Source: an uncultured Prolixibacteraceae bacterium (GTDB lineage: Bacteria; Bacteroidota; Bacteroidia; Bacteroidales; Prolixibacteraceae). From it: a stretch of 64,000 nucleotides of DNA. Shown here piece by piece: positions 44,107-52,405 of the stretch (the stretch's first letter is position 1; every line of letters begins with the position of its first letter). The translations under genes and the position numbers were made by a program. The notes under the pieces are model-generated. The model had not been told where the DNA came from and did not search any database. It worked only from the letters and a program-made list of their open reading frames with translations. Where the stretch lies: positions 1 to 64,000 of the forward strand of contig CALGIG010000095.1 in the NCBI GenBank assembly GCA_937915865.1, in the 5' to 3' direction.

Positions 44107-44609
44107 TTGCGATTAAAAATCGCAACACCCAATGGGAGCGGAGATTTCGAATCTCCGATGCTCTGCCCCTGAAAGTAGTGTAGCTATTGGCGTACCGCTG
44201 CTCTTTTTCTCATATATTGTTTTCTGAAAAAGGTGGTGGAAGTGTTTGATGGTGTAGATTGCGATACAAATCGCGACACCCAATGGGAGCGGAGATTTTT
44301 AATCTCCGAAGCTCTGCCCCTGAAAGTAGTGTAGCTATTGGCGTATCTCTGCTCTTTTTCTCATATATTGTTTTCTGAAAAAGGTGGTGGAAGTGTTTGA
44401 TGGTGTAGATTGCGATACAAATCGCGACACCCAATGGGAGCGGAGATTTTTAATCTCCGAAGCTCTGCCCCTGAAAGTAGCGCAGCCATTGGCGTACCGC
44501 TCTTTTTCCCGTATATTGCTTTCTGAAAAAGGTAGTGTAAGTGTTTGATAGTGCTAATTGCGATTAAAAATCGCAACACCCGGTGGAAGCGGAGATTTTT
44601 AATCTCCGA
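44107..44609. repeat. Right REP array, four units of ~150 bp
   Basis: Copies start at 44134, 44285, 44436 and 44585 (spacings 151, 151, 149). Two units carry GCGATACAAATCGC in place of GCGATTAAAAATCGC, and the stem is kept with a changed loop. The last unit has the CGGTGGAAGCGG variant found also in the last unit of the left array. The array ends 33 bases before the next start codon. Confidence 0.93.
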
Positions 44610-44642
44610 ATTTGATGTACTTTTAGGCTGAAATCGACAACC

Positions 44643-45239
44643 ATGCAGCTCATTCCTTTTAATCGAAAAGAAAAAGAAAAGTCAGATAGCGATTTGCTTT
44701 CAGATTATTTTAGAACGAGGGATATCGAGGTCCTGGGGAAGCTGTATGGCCGCTATATGCACCTTGTTTACGGGGTTTGCCTGAACTATTTGAAAGATCG
44801 AGAGAAATCGAAAGATTCAGTGATTCAATTGTTCGAAAAGTTGGTTGTGGAAATGGAGAAGCACGATGTCCGTAATTTCAAAAGCTGGTTATTTGTGGTT
44901 GTAAAGAACTATTGTTTAATGGAATTGCGGAAAACCAGCGCCGGGAAAATGGTCCCGCTGACCGATGACTTTGCCGAAAACGGTTTTATGGAAAAGGAAG
45001 TCGAACTGCATCCTATCGACAGGGAGCCGGAAGGATACAACGACGAAGCCTTAAATGATTGTATTGAAAGATTGAAAGACCAACAAAAAGTATGCATTCA
45101 ATTGTTTTATTTTGAAAACAAAAGTTATCGCGAAATTTGTTCATTGGTAAACCTGGAGGAGAAAAAGGTCAAAAGTTTTATCCAGAACGGAAAACGAAAT
45201 TTGAAAATTTGCCTGGAAACTAAGCATGAAAGGGAGTAA
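44643..45239 (+). CDS. ECF-type RNA polymerase sigma factor
   Basis: A 198-residue sigma-70 family protein. Region 2 reads LGKLYGRYMHLVYGVCLNYLKD and FKSWLFVVVKNYCLMELRK. Region 4 is weaker (CIQLFYFENKSYREICSLVNLEEKKVKSFIQ). It overlaps the next gene by 14 bases, so the pair is coupled. Its promoter must lie in or next to the REP array that ends 33 bases upstream. Confidence 0.88.
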   Translation: MQLIPFNRKEKEKSDSDLLSDYFRTRDIEVLGKLYGRYMHLVYGVCLNYLKDREKSKDSVIQLFEKLVVEMEKHDVRNFKSWLFVVVKNYCLMELRKTSAGKMVPLTDDFAENGFMEKEVELHPIDREPEGYNDEALNDCIERLKDQQKVCIQLFYFENKSYREICSLVNLEEKKVKSFIQNGKRNLKICLETKHERE

Positions 45240-46539
45240 TAACCATATCAGCCTGGAAGATTTTCATCGGTATTTGAACAATCGGATGACCGATGCCGAG
45301 CGAAATGCTTTTGAACGTGAATTGCAGAAATATCCGTTTGAGGCTGAAGCGCTTGAAGGCTTTCGGCAAATTTCGACGACCGATCTTAGTGAAGATTTAC
45401 AGGAGCTTTCCCGAAAAATACCAACAAAAAAGAACAGGAGCAACATTCGTTACTGGGCTGTAGCTGCTACTTTTCTGGTGCTTATTTCGATCGGCGTTCT
45501 TTGGTTCAGGATAACGGAAAATCCAATGGCGCCGCAGGTTGCCGAGTCGAAAGGTAGCCTGAAGGAAGAACTCAAAACCACATTGCCCGAACCATTAAAA
45601 CCGGAGCAAAAGGCCATTGAAACGATTGAAAATAAATCATCTGCGAAAAAAAATACTCTACAACAGTTATCTTCAAAAGCACAAGCGGATCAGGTAATCT
45701 CAATTTCGGAAAAGGCAGAAGAATCGCCTGAACAGGCTGAGGTTGCCCGAAATGCCAATCCGGTTCCGACATCAGAAATGATTGTAGTAGAGGAAACAAT
45801 GGCTCCATCGTCAAAAAATGAAATTTCTGTTCAGGAACCTACATCCATACAACAAAGTGTTAATGCTGTAGCTGCTAAGCTAAAACAGGCACCGCCAATG
45901 GTTGAGTCTGCAAGGAATAAAAAGAAAACAGGTACAAAAAAAACGATCTGGATTAAAGGCCGGGTCGTTTCTGACGACGACCAACAGCCGCTTCCAGGTG
46001 TTTCGATTGTTGAAAAGGGGACTTCAAACGGTACCGTTTCCGACCAAAAGGGTAATTTCAGCTTGCATTTGACTAACAGTAACGACAGTATTTTGATGGC
46101 CAATTTTGTGGGAATGGAGGAAAAAGAAATTCATCTTAAGGGAGATAGCGATGTGGTTTTTTCGCTAGTTCCTTCCCCGCTTGCTTTAGACGAAACTGTG
46201 GTTGTTGCTTACGGAGTGAGCCATGAGACACAGGATATGGAAAGCATAAAACCTGCATGTCCGCAAATAGGGATGAGTAATTTTCGGAAATACCTGAACG
46301 ACAATGCTGTTCTGCCTGAAGATTATAAGGACTCCAAAGTTGTTGTTCGGGTAAAACTAAAAATTGGCGCTCAGGGCAATATTTTATCAGTCGAAAACGT
46401 GAACCATGCCGACGCTCCTGTTTATGAAAATGCCAGGGAAATGTTGATAAATGGTTCTGTATGGAATCCGAAAACCGTAAATGGGAATCCGGTTGAGTCG
46501 GAAATTACCTTGCGTATCGTTTTCAGAAAAGTAAAATAA
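45226..46539 (+). CDS. Membrane anti-sigma-like protein with CarboxypepD and TonB-C modules
   Basis: A 437-residue single-pass protein. A cytosolic N-terminus (1-75, HRYLNNRMTDAERNAFEREL) resembles an anti-sigma domain, and a membrane helix is at 76-94. A disordered Pro/Glu/Lys linker spans 100-240. A CarboxypepD_reg-like domain (243-315, GRVVSDDDQQPLPGVSI) ends with DETVVVAYG at 322-330, and the C-terminal ~85 residues resemble a TonB C-terminal domain (VVVRVKLKIGAQGNIL). It probably restrains the sigma factor encoded just upstream. The TonB-like end suggests contact with an outer-membrane receptor, as in cell-surface signalling. Confidence 0.82.
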   Translation: MKGSNNHISLEDFHRYLNNRMTDAERNAFERELQKYPFEAEALEGFRQISTTDLSEDLQELSRKIPTKKNRSNIRYWAVAATFLVLISIGVLWFRITENPMAPQVAESKGSLKEELKTTLPEPLKPEQKAIETIENKSSAKKNTLQQLSSKAQADQVISISEKAEESPEQAEVARNANPVPTSEMIVVEETMAPSSKNEISVQEPTSIQQSVNAVAAKLKQAPPMVESARNKKKTGTKKTIWIKGRVVSDDDQQPLPGVSIVEKGTSNGTVSDQKGNFSLHLTNSNDSILMANFVGMEEKEIHLKGDSDVVFSLVPSPLALDETVVVAYGVSHETQDMESIKPACPQIGMSNFRKYLNDNAVLPEDYKDSKVVVRVKLKIGAQGNILSVENVNHADAPVYENAREMLINGSVWNPKTVNGNPVESEITLRIVFRKVK

Positions 46540-46600
46540 AAACGGAATATACTCTTTTATCTTAACTCTTTTGTCTAATATCAAAAATCTGATGCCATAT

Positions 46601-46633
46601 TTTCTGGCACATGCTATTAATGCCGTACCTTTG
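46601..46633 (+). promoter_or_regulatory. Promoter of the transaldolase-family gene
   Basis: TTTC at 46601-46604 and TACCTTTG at 46626-46633 with 21 bases between. The -7 box is an exact TAnnTTTG match 27 bases before the ATG. Confidence 0.6.
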
Positions 46634-46660
46634 CTGTCATAAACAATTACACAAAAAATA

Positions 46661-47326
46661 ATGATTTACATGGCCGACACAGCCGATCTGGACGAACTCC
46701 GGAAGCTGTATGTGTTTTTCCCTCTCGAAGGAGTAACAACAAACCCAACCATACTTAACCATTCGGGTTATAAGCTAACCGTTGCCGTTGAAGGTATTCA
46801 GGAACTTGTAGGAACTGGCATGGTTCACGTGCAAATGGCATCTTCTGAAACCGACGATATGGTGCGCGAAGCCAAAAAATACCGCAGTTATTTCGATTTT
46901 GGCGATAATTTTTATGCCAAAATTCCGGTCACACCCAATGGTTACAAAGCCATGCGTATATTAAAAGATGCCGGAATAAACGTTACTGCTACCGCTATTT
47001 TTACTCAGCAGCAGGCTTTGGTGGCTATGAAAGCAGGCGCCGATTTTGTTGCTCCGTATGTTAGTCGTTTAGATAATATCTCATCGCATGGTATCGAAGT
47101 GGTTGGCGATATTGTACAGAATATCCAGGAATATGGTCTCGATAGCAAAGTGTTGGCAGCCAGTTTTAAAACTGTCGACCAGATTTATCGTACCAGCATG
47201 GCCGGAGCACACTCTGCAACCATTAATCCCGAATTGCTGCACCAATTGATTAAACACCCGATGACTGACATCAGCATAAAACAATTTGAGGCCGATGCTG
47301 CCGGGTTGTACGATATTGAATTTTAA
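46661..47326 (+). CDS. fsa: Fructose-6-phosphate aldolase / short transaldolase
   Basis: A 221-residue class I aldolase of the small transaldolase family. The Schiff-base lysine is K87 in FYAKIPVT (K85 in the E. coli enzyme), and TTNPTIL and DVTATAIFT-like (INVTATAIFT) motifs are present. It may cleave fructose-6-phosphate to dihydroxyacetone and glyceraldehyde-3-phosphate or act as a transaldolase, which the sequence alone cannot decide. A single gene. An inverted repeat at 47365-47446 follows it. Confidence 0.88.
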   Translation: MIYMADTADLDELRKLYVFFPLEGVTTNPTILNHSGYKLTVAVEGIQELVGTGMVHVQMASSETDDMVREAKKYRSYFDFGDNFYAKIPVTPNGYKAMRILKDAGINVTATAIFTQQQALVAMKAGADFVAPYVSRLDNISSHGIEVVGDIVQNIQEYGLDSKVLAASFKTVDQIYRTSMAGAHSATINPELLHQLIKHPMTDISIKQFEADAAGLYDIEF

Positions 47327-47364
47327 GAATCAATCACCGCGATTTGATTATCAAATTATTTAGT

Positions 47365-47446
47365 ACTCACCCCAAGCCCTGCAAACAGTGTTTTTCACTC
47401 TCTTTTTGAAGAGTGGGGAGGCAAGAGAAGCGAGCCTGGGGTGAGT
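47365..47446. repeat. CTCACCCC inverted-repeat element, copy 1
   Basis: Arms ACTCACCCCA (47365-47374) and TGGGGTGAGT (47437-47446) with a 62-base interior, then TTTTT. It could also terminate the aldolase gene. A sibling lies at 48494-48561 on the other side of the next gene. Confidence 0.7.
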
Positions 47447-47661
47447 TTTTATGGAGGCAATACCATTTGATTGTGGATTTTACCCGAATGGGTAGAGTCC
47501 TTTTCTGTTTTTATACGCCATACTTATCGGCTATTTATGCTTTGTTGTCTGTTTCAGCCGACTGTTTAGCCAATTGCAATAAAAATTCTTCAGTTTCATG
47601 TATTCTTCCGAACTTTTTTTACTTTCGTGCCTTATATATGCAATTATTTAGAAAAGTAGAT

Positions 47662-48375
47662 ATGAAAAATTTCTTTTTAGTTTTTATTTGGATACTTGCG
47701 GTTTTTTCTGGCGCCAAAGCCCAGTCAGTTCAGGATGTAGATGCCTCAAAATTTAAGGAGTTGATCGATAAAGGCAACTGTTTGCTGCTCGATGTACGTA
47801 CGCCGGGCGAATACACTACCGGGCACATTGCCGGTTCAACCAACATCAATATTGCTGATCCTGAGTTTCCGTCGAAAATTAAGTTGCTCGATAAATCGAA
47901 AACGCTGTTGATTTACTGCCTGTCGGGTAGCCGGAGTGATGCCGCCGGTCAGTACATGAGCCGTCAGGGGTTTCAGAAGATATATACGTTGCAGCGTGGA
48001 TTGATTAACTGGAACCGTGCCGGCTTATCGCTTGAGACCAGCGGACGCGCTGTGGCCACTTCAGCGGCAACCTATACCGATCAGGCATTTAATCAGTTGC
48101 TGAAAGACAACAAACTGGTGCTGGTTGATTTTAATGCCACCTGGTGCGCTCCATGCAAGGCCATGATGCCGGTTGTTGAGAAAATTTCGACCGACTTTAA
48201 AGGCAAAGCGCATGTGGCTACGATTGACGTTGAAGCCAATAAAACGATTTTCAACTCGATGCAAATACAGTCGATTCCGGGATTTGTGCTGTTTAAAGAC
48301 GGGAAAAAAGTATGGGCCTACAATGGAATTATTTCGTATACCGATCTGTCGGGCGTGATTAAGAAGTACCTCTGA
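47662..48375 (+). CDS. Exported rhodanese-thioredoxin fusion
   Basis: A 238-residue periplasmic protein from ATG 47662, with signal peptide to about residue 20 (GAKA). The rhodanese domain (25-125) has the active cysteine C86 in YCLSGSRS, and the thioredoxin domain (135-238) has the redox pair C162/C165 in WCAPC and cis-proline SIPGF. It may pass sulfur or electrons between the two sites or repair envelope disulfides. An 83-codon upstream in-frame extension is Cys/Phe-rich and was rejected. Confidence 0.9.
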   Translation: MKNFFLVFIWILAVFSGAKAQSVQDVDASKFKELIDKGNCLLLDVRTPGEYTTGHIAGSTNINIADPEFPSKIKLLDKSKTLLIYCLSGSRSDAAGQYMSRQGFQKIYTLQRGLINWNRAGLSLETSGRAVATSAATYTDQAFNQLLKDNKLVLVDFNATWCAPCKAMMPVVEKISTDFKGKAHVATIDVEANKTIFNSMQIQSIPGFVLFKDGKKVWAYNGIISYTDLSGVIKKYL

Positions 48376-48493
48376 TACCACAAATAAGTTTCATAGAATA
48401 GGGTTTGAGGATTCCGTCAGGAAAAGGCGGGGTCCTTTTTTTTGCCTTTTGATGCGATACAATAGGCTATGCGATTATCGTCGGATTATTTTT

Positions 48494-48561
48494 ACTACTC
48501 ACCCCACAGTGTCGCAAGAGTGGAATTAATCGTCTGCAACAGGAACAGAGGGGTGAGTAGT
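48494..48561. repeat. CTCACCCC inverted-repeat element, copy 2
   Basis: Perfect 12-base arms ACTACTCACCCC (48494-48505) and GGGGTGAGTAGT (48550-48561) with a 44-base interior. With copy 1 it brackets the rhodanese-thioredoxin gene. Confidence 0.7.
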
Positions 48562-48660
48562 CTATTAATTGCAACATTTCAATAGTTTCAACTGCTTATG
48601 TTGTATTGAATGTACAGCAGTTTTGCCAACCGGTGAAACTTTGGGTTTAATCAATGCCTG

Positions 48661-49377
48661 TTACTTTGCGTCGGATGGTGGTGTGCTATCGTCAGGTTTT
48701 GGAGTTTCGCTATCGGTAAGCAGGAATAAATTGTATGTGGTTGCGTCGTCCTGAAAAACCAGCTTGGCACTCTGGCAAACCAGGGCCATCTTTTCCCAAA
48801 CCGCGTTCATAGCAGCAATGCGTTGATGAGCGGTTTGTGTCCGATCTTTTTTTGCATTCTGCTGGGCAATGTCTTGTGTAATGATGTTTTGGGCAGTACT
48901 TTCAATTCTTTCAATATCCTCAAATCTCAAACCTTTAGCAATCAAAGCCTGATAGTATTCGGGCTTCATAAGCTGGGTGTGAAGGGTACGAAGCAATATC
49001 GGTAGTTTAAGCTGGTTGTTTCGGGCCGAATTGTATTGCGACTGGCCAAATAAACGCATTACAGCTGGGTTGTTGGGGAAAGCCAGCTCTACGTAAAGCA
49101 TCACTGTTTGAAAGAGTGTTCGTCCCTGATCCATCAGATTTTCGAGGGTGGCTGTCTGATTAGCTTGTTCGCTTACAGTTGCATAATCGGGTGGTACAGC
49201 CCTTGCGATCAATGTGCATTGAGCCCACTCGTCGGCAAACGGGTCGGACAGTTGAGTAAAACGTTCAATAAATGCTGTTTTGTTTTTTTGAAATGAATCT
49301 AATAATACATCAGATTGTTGTAGCACTTCTTCATCGGTTTTATTGAAGAGACGGACTACTTCTTCGGGGTGTTTCAT
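48661..49377 (-). CDS. Helical hypothetical protein
   Basis: A 238-residue cytosolic protein with no signal peptide, rich in Gln, Ala and Leu and mostly helical. A Lys/Asp/Pro tail ends it (PKPDDSTPPSDAK). It resembles uncharacterised Bacteroidota proteins of similar size, but I do not recognise a domain of known function. No neighbour suggests a role. Confidence 0.7.
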   Translation of the reverse strand: MKHPEEVVRLFNKTDEEVLQQSDVLLDSFQKNKTAFIERFTQLSDPFADEWAQCTLIARAVPPDYATVSEQANQTATLENLMDQGRTLFQTVMLYVELAFPNNPAVMRLFGQSQYNSARNNQLKLPILLRTLHTQLMKPEYYQALIAKGLRFEDIERIESTAQNIITQDIAQQNAKKDRTQTAHQRIAAMNAVWEKMALVCQSAKLVFQDDATTYNLFLLTDSETPKPDDSTPPSDAK

Positions 49378-49579
49378 CTTTTTAAATGATTTAAAGGTTA
49401 ATAAAAATGTATAACTAATAATTTGTTAGATACTTGATAAGCTAATTTAATAAATATTGATATGATTACCATATTAATATTCAATTTTCTTTTTATTTTT
49501 TTTTGAAAAAATGCCATGGCCTAATTTTCTGGATTTGTTTCAAAACAGTCGACCGCGGGACCGACGGACCCGATCGGCT

Positions 49580-49740
49580 ATTCGAAGGTTGTTGGCAGCA
49601 CTCCGAAGCAATCCGACACCGCTCCGAAGCAGTTTGCGACCCTCGCAAACTGCTTCGGAGTGGCGAAACGAGTCTTCGGAATGGCGGAAAAAATCGTCTA
49701 TCCCGTGGCTAATTTCTTCGGAAGGGCGGAGAGGAAGATT
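49580..49740. repeat. CTCCGAAGC/GCTTCGGAG imperfect repeats with a long palindrome
   Basis: Six or more TCCGAAG or CTTCGGA words occur in 160 bases. Perfect 18-base arms 49622-49639 and 49643-49660 surround CCC. Open frames on both strands here are made by the repeats (FRHSED, LLRSG units) and are not accepted as genes. Confidence 0.75.
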
Positions 49741-49781
49741 TTTGTTTTTAAGCCACAAATAGAGCAAGAGATTGGTTGATC

Positions 49782-50114
49782 TCACATAATATAAACATTC
49801 GAAGCATTCTTTGTTTTAAGAAGAGTACAGAAGTTACTTATCGATAGCTTGGGCTTCTTCTTTTTAGATGTTTCAATTACTTCAACCGATTCAAATTCGT
49901 ACCAAGAAAAATCATCTAAATACCGATGGAATTTGAATTTTTTAATGCCAACATTTTCTGGGTAGAAATACATACCATCAATCAGATTCTGTCGGATATT
50001 CTTTTCAATTTCTTCAAGTGAAAATTTCTCTGGATTTGAAAATCGCTTGCTTCCAAACTTTTTCCAGTTACCAGAATCGCGATGGAGATAATTAAATCGG
50101 ATGACTTCAATCAT
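49782..50114 (-). CDS. Small hypothetical protein
   Basis: A 110-residue protein, AT-rich in codons, with an N-terminus MIEVIRFNYLHRDSGNWKKFG that looks like a strand-helix pattern. No family is recognised. It lies 64 bases downstream of an HNH nuclease gene on the same strand and could be co-transcribed. Homologues, if any, may define whether it is an immunity, toxin or housekeeping protein. Confidence 0.6.
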   Translation of the reverse strand: MIEVIRFNYLHRDSGNWKKFGSKRFSNPEKFSLEEIEKNIRQNLIDGMYFYPENVGIKKFKFHRYLDDFSWYEFESVEVIETSKKKKPKLSISNFCTLLKTKNASNVYIM

Positions 50115-50178
50115 GACTTTTTCTCCAAAGAACGAAATTTAAAAAGGGACTGTCAACGGACTATGAGTCACACAAGAA

Positions 50179-50949
50179 TTACCCTTTAAAGATAGTATCT
50201 AAATGAAATTGTAAAAACTCCTTTTTTGGTAAATATTTCTGTGGCAGTTGAAGCTTTGAACCATTAAGTTTCCCAAATATCTCAGGATAATAGGTTTTGT
50301 TTTCTTTTGATTTAATTTCTGTAGAAATGAGTATTTGATAATTTTCAGAAATTCCGATTAGCCCTTTGTCGAATGCTTTGTCATATAAGGCTGACAAGCA
50401 AATTCCATTTTCAGGGTTTAATCTTTCTTGGTCGTTCTGTGACCATGGAATAATGTGGCTGGCAATGAGTAATTCAGGAATATCAATGCCAGTTATTGCG
50501 CATTTGCTGGAATAATTGGCCAATACTATTTGCCTGAAAGCATTCTGATTGATTCGGGTTTTTACTTCGCGAACTTTGGTTTCTCCTTTTAAATTTTCTG
50601 TTCCAGATAGTATTTCGGCAAACTTTGTTTCAAGTGTCTTGTGTTCAAGGCTAGCTAAAATTCGTTCACTTTCAAATAGCAATTCATCTTTATTACTAAT
50701 GAATTCGTTCCAAATAGGCTCTACTTGTTTAAGTCCACCAGTTAATCCTTTAATACCCCTGTCTTTATGAAATGGATCAACACTGGCAAAATTGCTCAAG
50801 CGCATTGCAATGGAGTTTGGCGATCGGTCAAGAATTTTGCCTAAATGAATAATTTCAGGGGTTCCATGATGTAATTTGCCGAATGGTAATTTTAAATAAA
50901 GGTTCAAAGCCAGAATCAATTCTTCTCTAGTCCAAAGTCTTCTTTCCAT
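50179..50949 (-). CDS. HNH endonuclease, restriction-type
   Basis: A 256-residue protein. The C-terminal HNH core reads CAITG-x3-P-x-LLIASHIIPWSQ ... RLNPENGICLSALYDKAFDKGLI, with the histidine pair and asparagine needed for metal binding. The N-terminal half (WTREELILALNLYLKLPFG, GRSPNSIAMRLSN-like) resembles a DNA-binding region found in orphan HNH proteins. No methyltransferase is adjacent, so it may be a solitary modification-dependent nuclease. AT-rich relative to its neighbours, perhaps acquired. Confidence 0.85.
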   Translation of the reverse strand: MERRLWTREELILALNLYLKLPFGKLHHGTPEIIHLGKILDRSPNSIAMRLSNFASVDPFHKDRGIKGLTGGLKQVEPIWNEFISNKDELLFESERILASLEHKTLETKFAEILSGTENLKGETKVREVKTRINQNAFRQIVLANYSSKCAITGIDIPELLIASHIIPWSQNDQERLNPENGICLSALYDKAFDKGLIGISENYQILISTEIKSKENKTYYPEIFGKLNGSKLQLPQKYLPKKEFLQFHLDTIFKG

Positions 50950-51213
50950 AAAGGAGGATTTTGTTGCCCATAAATATCAGAATTAAATTCGAAATATTTT
51001 TGCTCATATTATCTGTAGCTGCGGGTTCCGGTATTGTGAACGTCGGCCATACTCGTAAAGGTAGCCATTTTAGCTTTTCTTATACTTTTTTAACGGGCTT
51101 TGTATAGGTTTTTAAGTATTTGTTTTTCTAGTTAAAACTGGTGGCAAAATTGGGTAGGGTAGGGCGTTGGTGTTTCGGTTATTGGCCGTAAACATCAAAA
51201 AAAACTACCAAAA

Positions 51214-52176
51214 ATGAAAAAGTTTAGTTTTGTTATCCTCGCACTGTTACTGGTGCATGGAAACCTGATGGCCGGAGGCATTATACCTGTTTCGCGTTGG
51301 AAAACGCATCCTATACTTGTTGATGGTAACGACAGTGACTGGGAAAAGCCTGTTAATTTTTATGACGTCAAAACTGGTTTGTTTTTCGCTATTCGGAACG
51401 ACAGTACTACGTTGTATCTCAATTTTACTGCCACCGATCAGCAAAAAATTCAAAACCTGATTAATGGAGGCTGGACGCTGAGCTTTGCAACCAAAAACAG
51501 GAAATCGAAAACTAAAGCCAGCCTTGTGTTTGGGCCGTCGCGCGGTGGCGGAGGTATGCGTAACCGAATGGGTATGGACGAAAAGTTGAACTTAGGGTCG
51601 CACAATACACCCGATAAAAAAAATCAGCAGCCCAAACAGCAGGGAGACGAAATGTCTGACGCTTCGGCACAGGCTTTTAATAACAACCACCTTGTTTTGG
51701 ACTATTCGCGCAATTTGCACTCGTTCAATGCCAGAGGCTTCATTTTTACACACGACGAGGTTCCGATGCAAAACACAACAGGAATTATTGTTCGTATTGG
51801 CCAGTCCGATCCTGCTGGGTTGCTTTACGAAATAGCCATTCCACTCAACGAATTGTATGAAGAAGAATCTGTTAAACTCAACGAGTTGATAAACATGACA
51901 ATTACAGTTAATTCCTCAGGCCAGTCTGAAGGCGAAGCAGGTACCCGTCAGCAAGGTGGCGCTCCGGGCGCTATGCCGGGTGGCGGTCAGGGTATGCCGG
52001 GTGGAGCTCCTGGCGGAGGTCCTGGTGGAGGTATGCCTGGCGGTGGCATGGGTGGTGGAATGCCTGGCGGTGGCGGAATGTCAAAAGGCGGCGCGAGTGG
52101 AGAGCGTACTGAAAGCTCAGGCTCGTCGGCAGAAAAGGTAATTTTTAAGCAAAAATTCAGGCTTACCTCGCATTAA
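51214..52176 (+). CDS. Exported protein with a Gly-Met-Pro-rich tail
   Basis: A 320-residue protein with signal peptide to about residue 20 (NLMA). The N-terminal half holds a CBM9/DOMON-like start (HPILVDGNDSDWEK, FFAIRNDSTTLYLNF) common in surface proteins. The second half has an unusual low-complexity tract (residues ~250-295) of repeated PGGG, GMPGG and GGGM, followed by a short Ser-rich end and a beta-like tail. The tail may be a flexible linker or a metal or mineral binding zone. Function unknown. Confidence 0.8.
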   Translation: MKKFSFVILALLLVHGNLMAGGIIPVSRWKTHPILVDGNDSDWEKPVNFYDVKTGLFFAIRNDSTTLYLNFTATDQQKIQNLINGGWTLSFATKNRKSKTKASLVFGPSRGGGGMRNRMGMDEKLNLGSHNTPDKKNQQPKQQGDEMSDASAQAFNNNHLVLDYSRNLHSFNARGFIFTHDEVPMQNTTGIIVRIGQSDPAGLLYEIAIPLNELYEEESVKLNELINMTITVNSSGQSEGEAGTRQQGGAPGAMPGGGQGMPGGAPGGGPGGGMPGGGMGGGMPGGGGMSKGGASGERTESSGSSAEKVIFKQKFRLTSH

Positions 52177-52200
52177 TGTGAAAGTTGGTTTATAAAAAAA

Positions 52201-52405
52201 CATTGTTGTCCGGTTAAATCTTCACAACGCTCATTAAGTCAAGATTTCTCACTTCGTTCGAGATGACAATTAACGAGTTGTGATGGGGAATCAGGGTAGG
52301 TTTGCGGCGAAGCCGCAAACCTACCCTGATTCCCTCTGCATTCTTGCAAAAAGTTGTTATTCTGAGCGAAATCGAAGAATCTCATGTTTTTACCGGACAC
52401 CAATG
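52201..52405. repeat. MITE-like element with TIRs and a 23-base central palindrome
   Basis: Outer inverted repeats CATTGTTGTCCGGTTAAA (52201-52218) and TTTACCGGACACCAATG (52389-52405) match with one change and one gap. Inside, AAGATTTCTC...GAGATGACAA and TTGTTATTCTGAGCGAAATC...GAATCTC are a second inverted pair. At the centre, perfect 23-base arms 52286-52308 and 52312-52334 surround GAA. No coding capacity. Confidence 0.85.

Noticed and set aside
43142..44579. Minus-strand open frames in the REP arrays (43142-43453, 44210-44434, 44361-44579)
   Set aside because: They repeat the same peptide (LLSGAELRRLKISAP) because the DNA is a tandem repeat. No start signals or protein-like composition outside the repeats.
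42862..44609. 150-bp spaced repeats as a possible CRISPR array
   Set aside because: Units are hairpins with conserved interiors, not short repeats with unique spacers, and a RAYT gene but no cas gene is nearby.
49503..49785. Overlapping open frames on both strands in the CTTCGGA repeat patch
   Set aside because: Low-complexity RHSE/LLRS units come from the palindromic repeats. No frame stands out by codon use.
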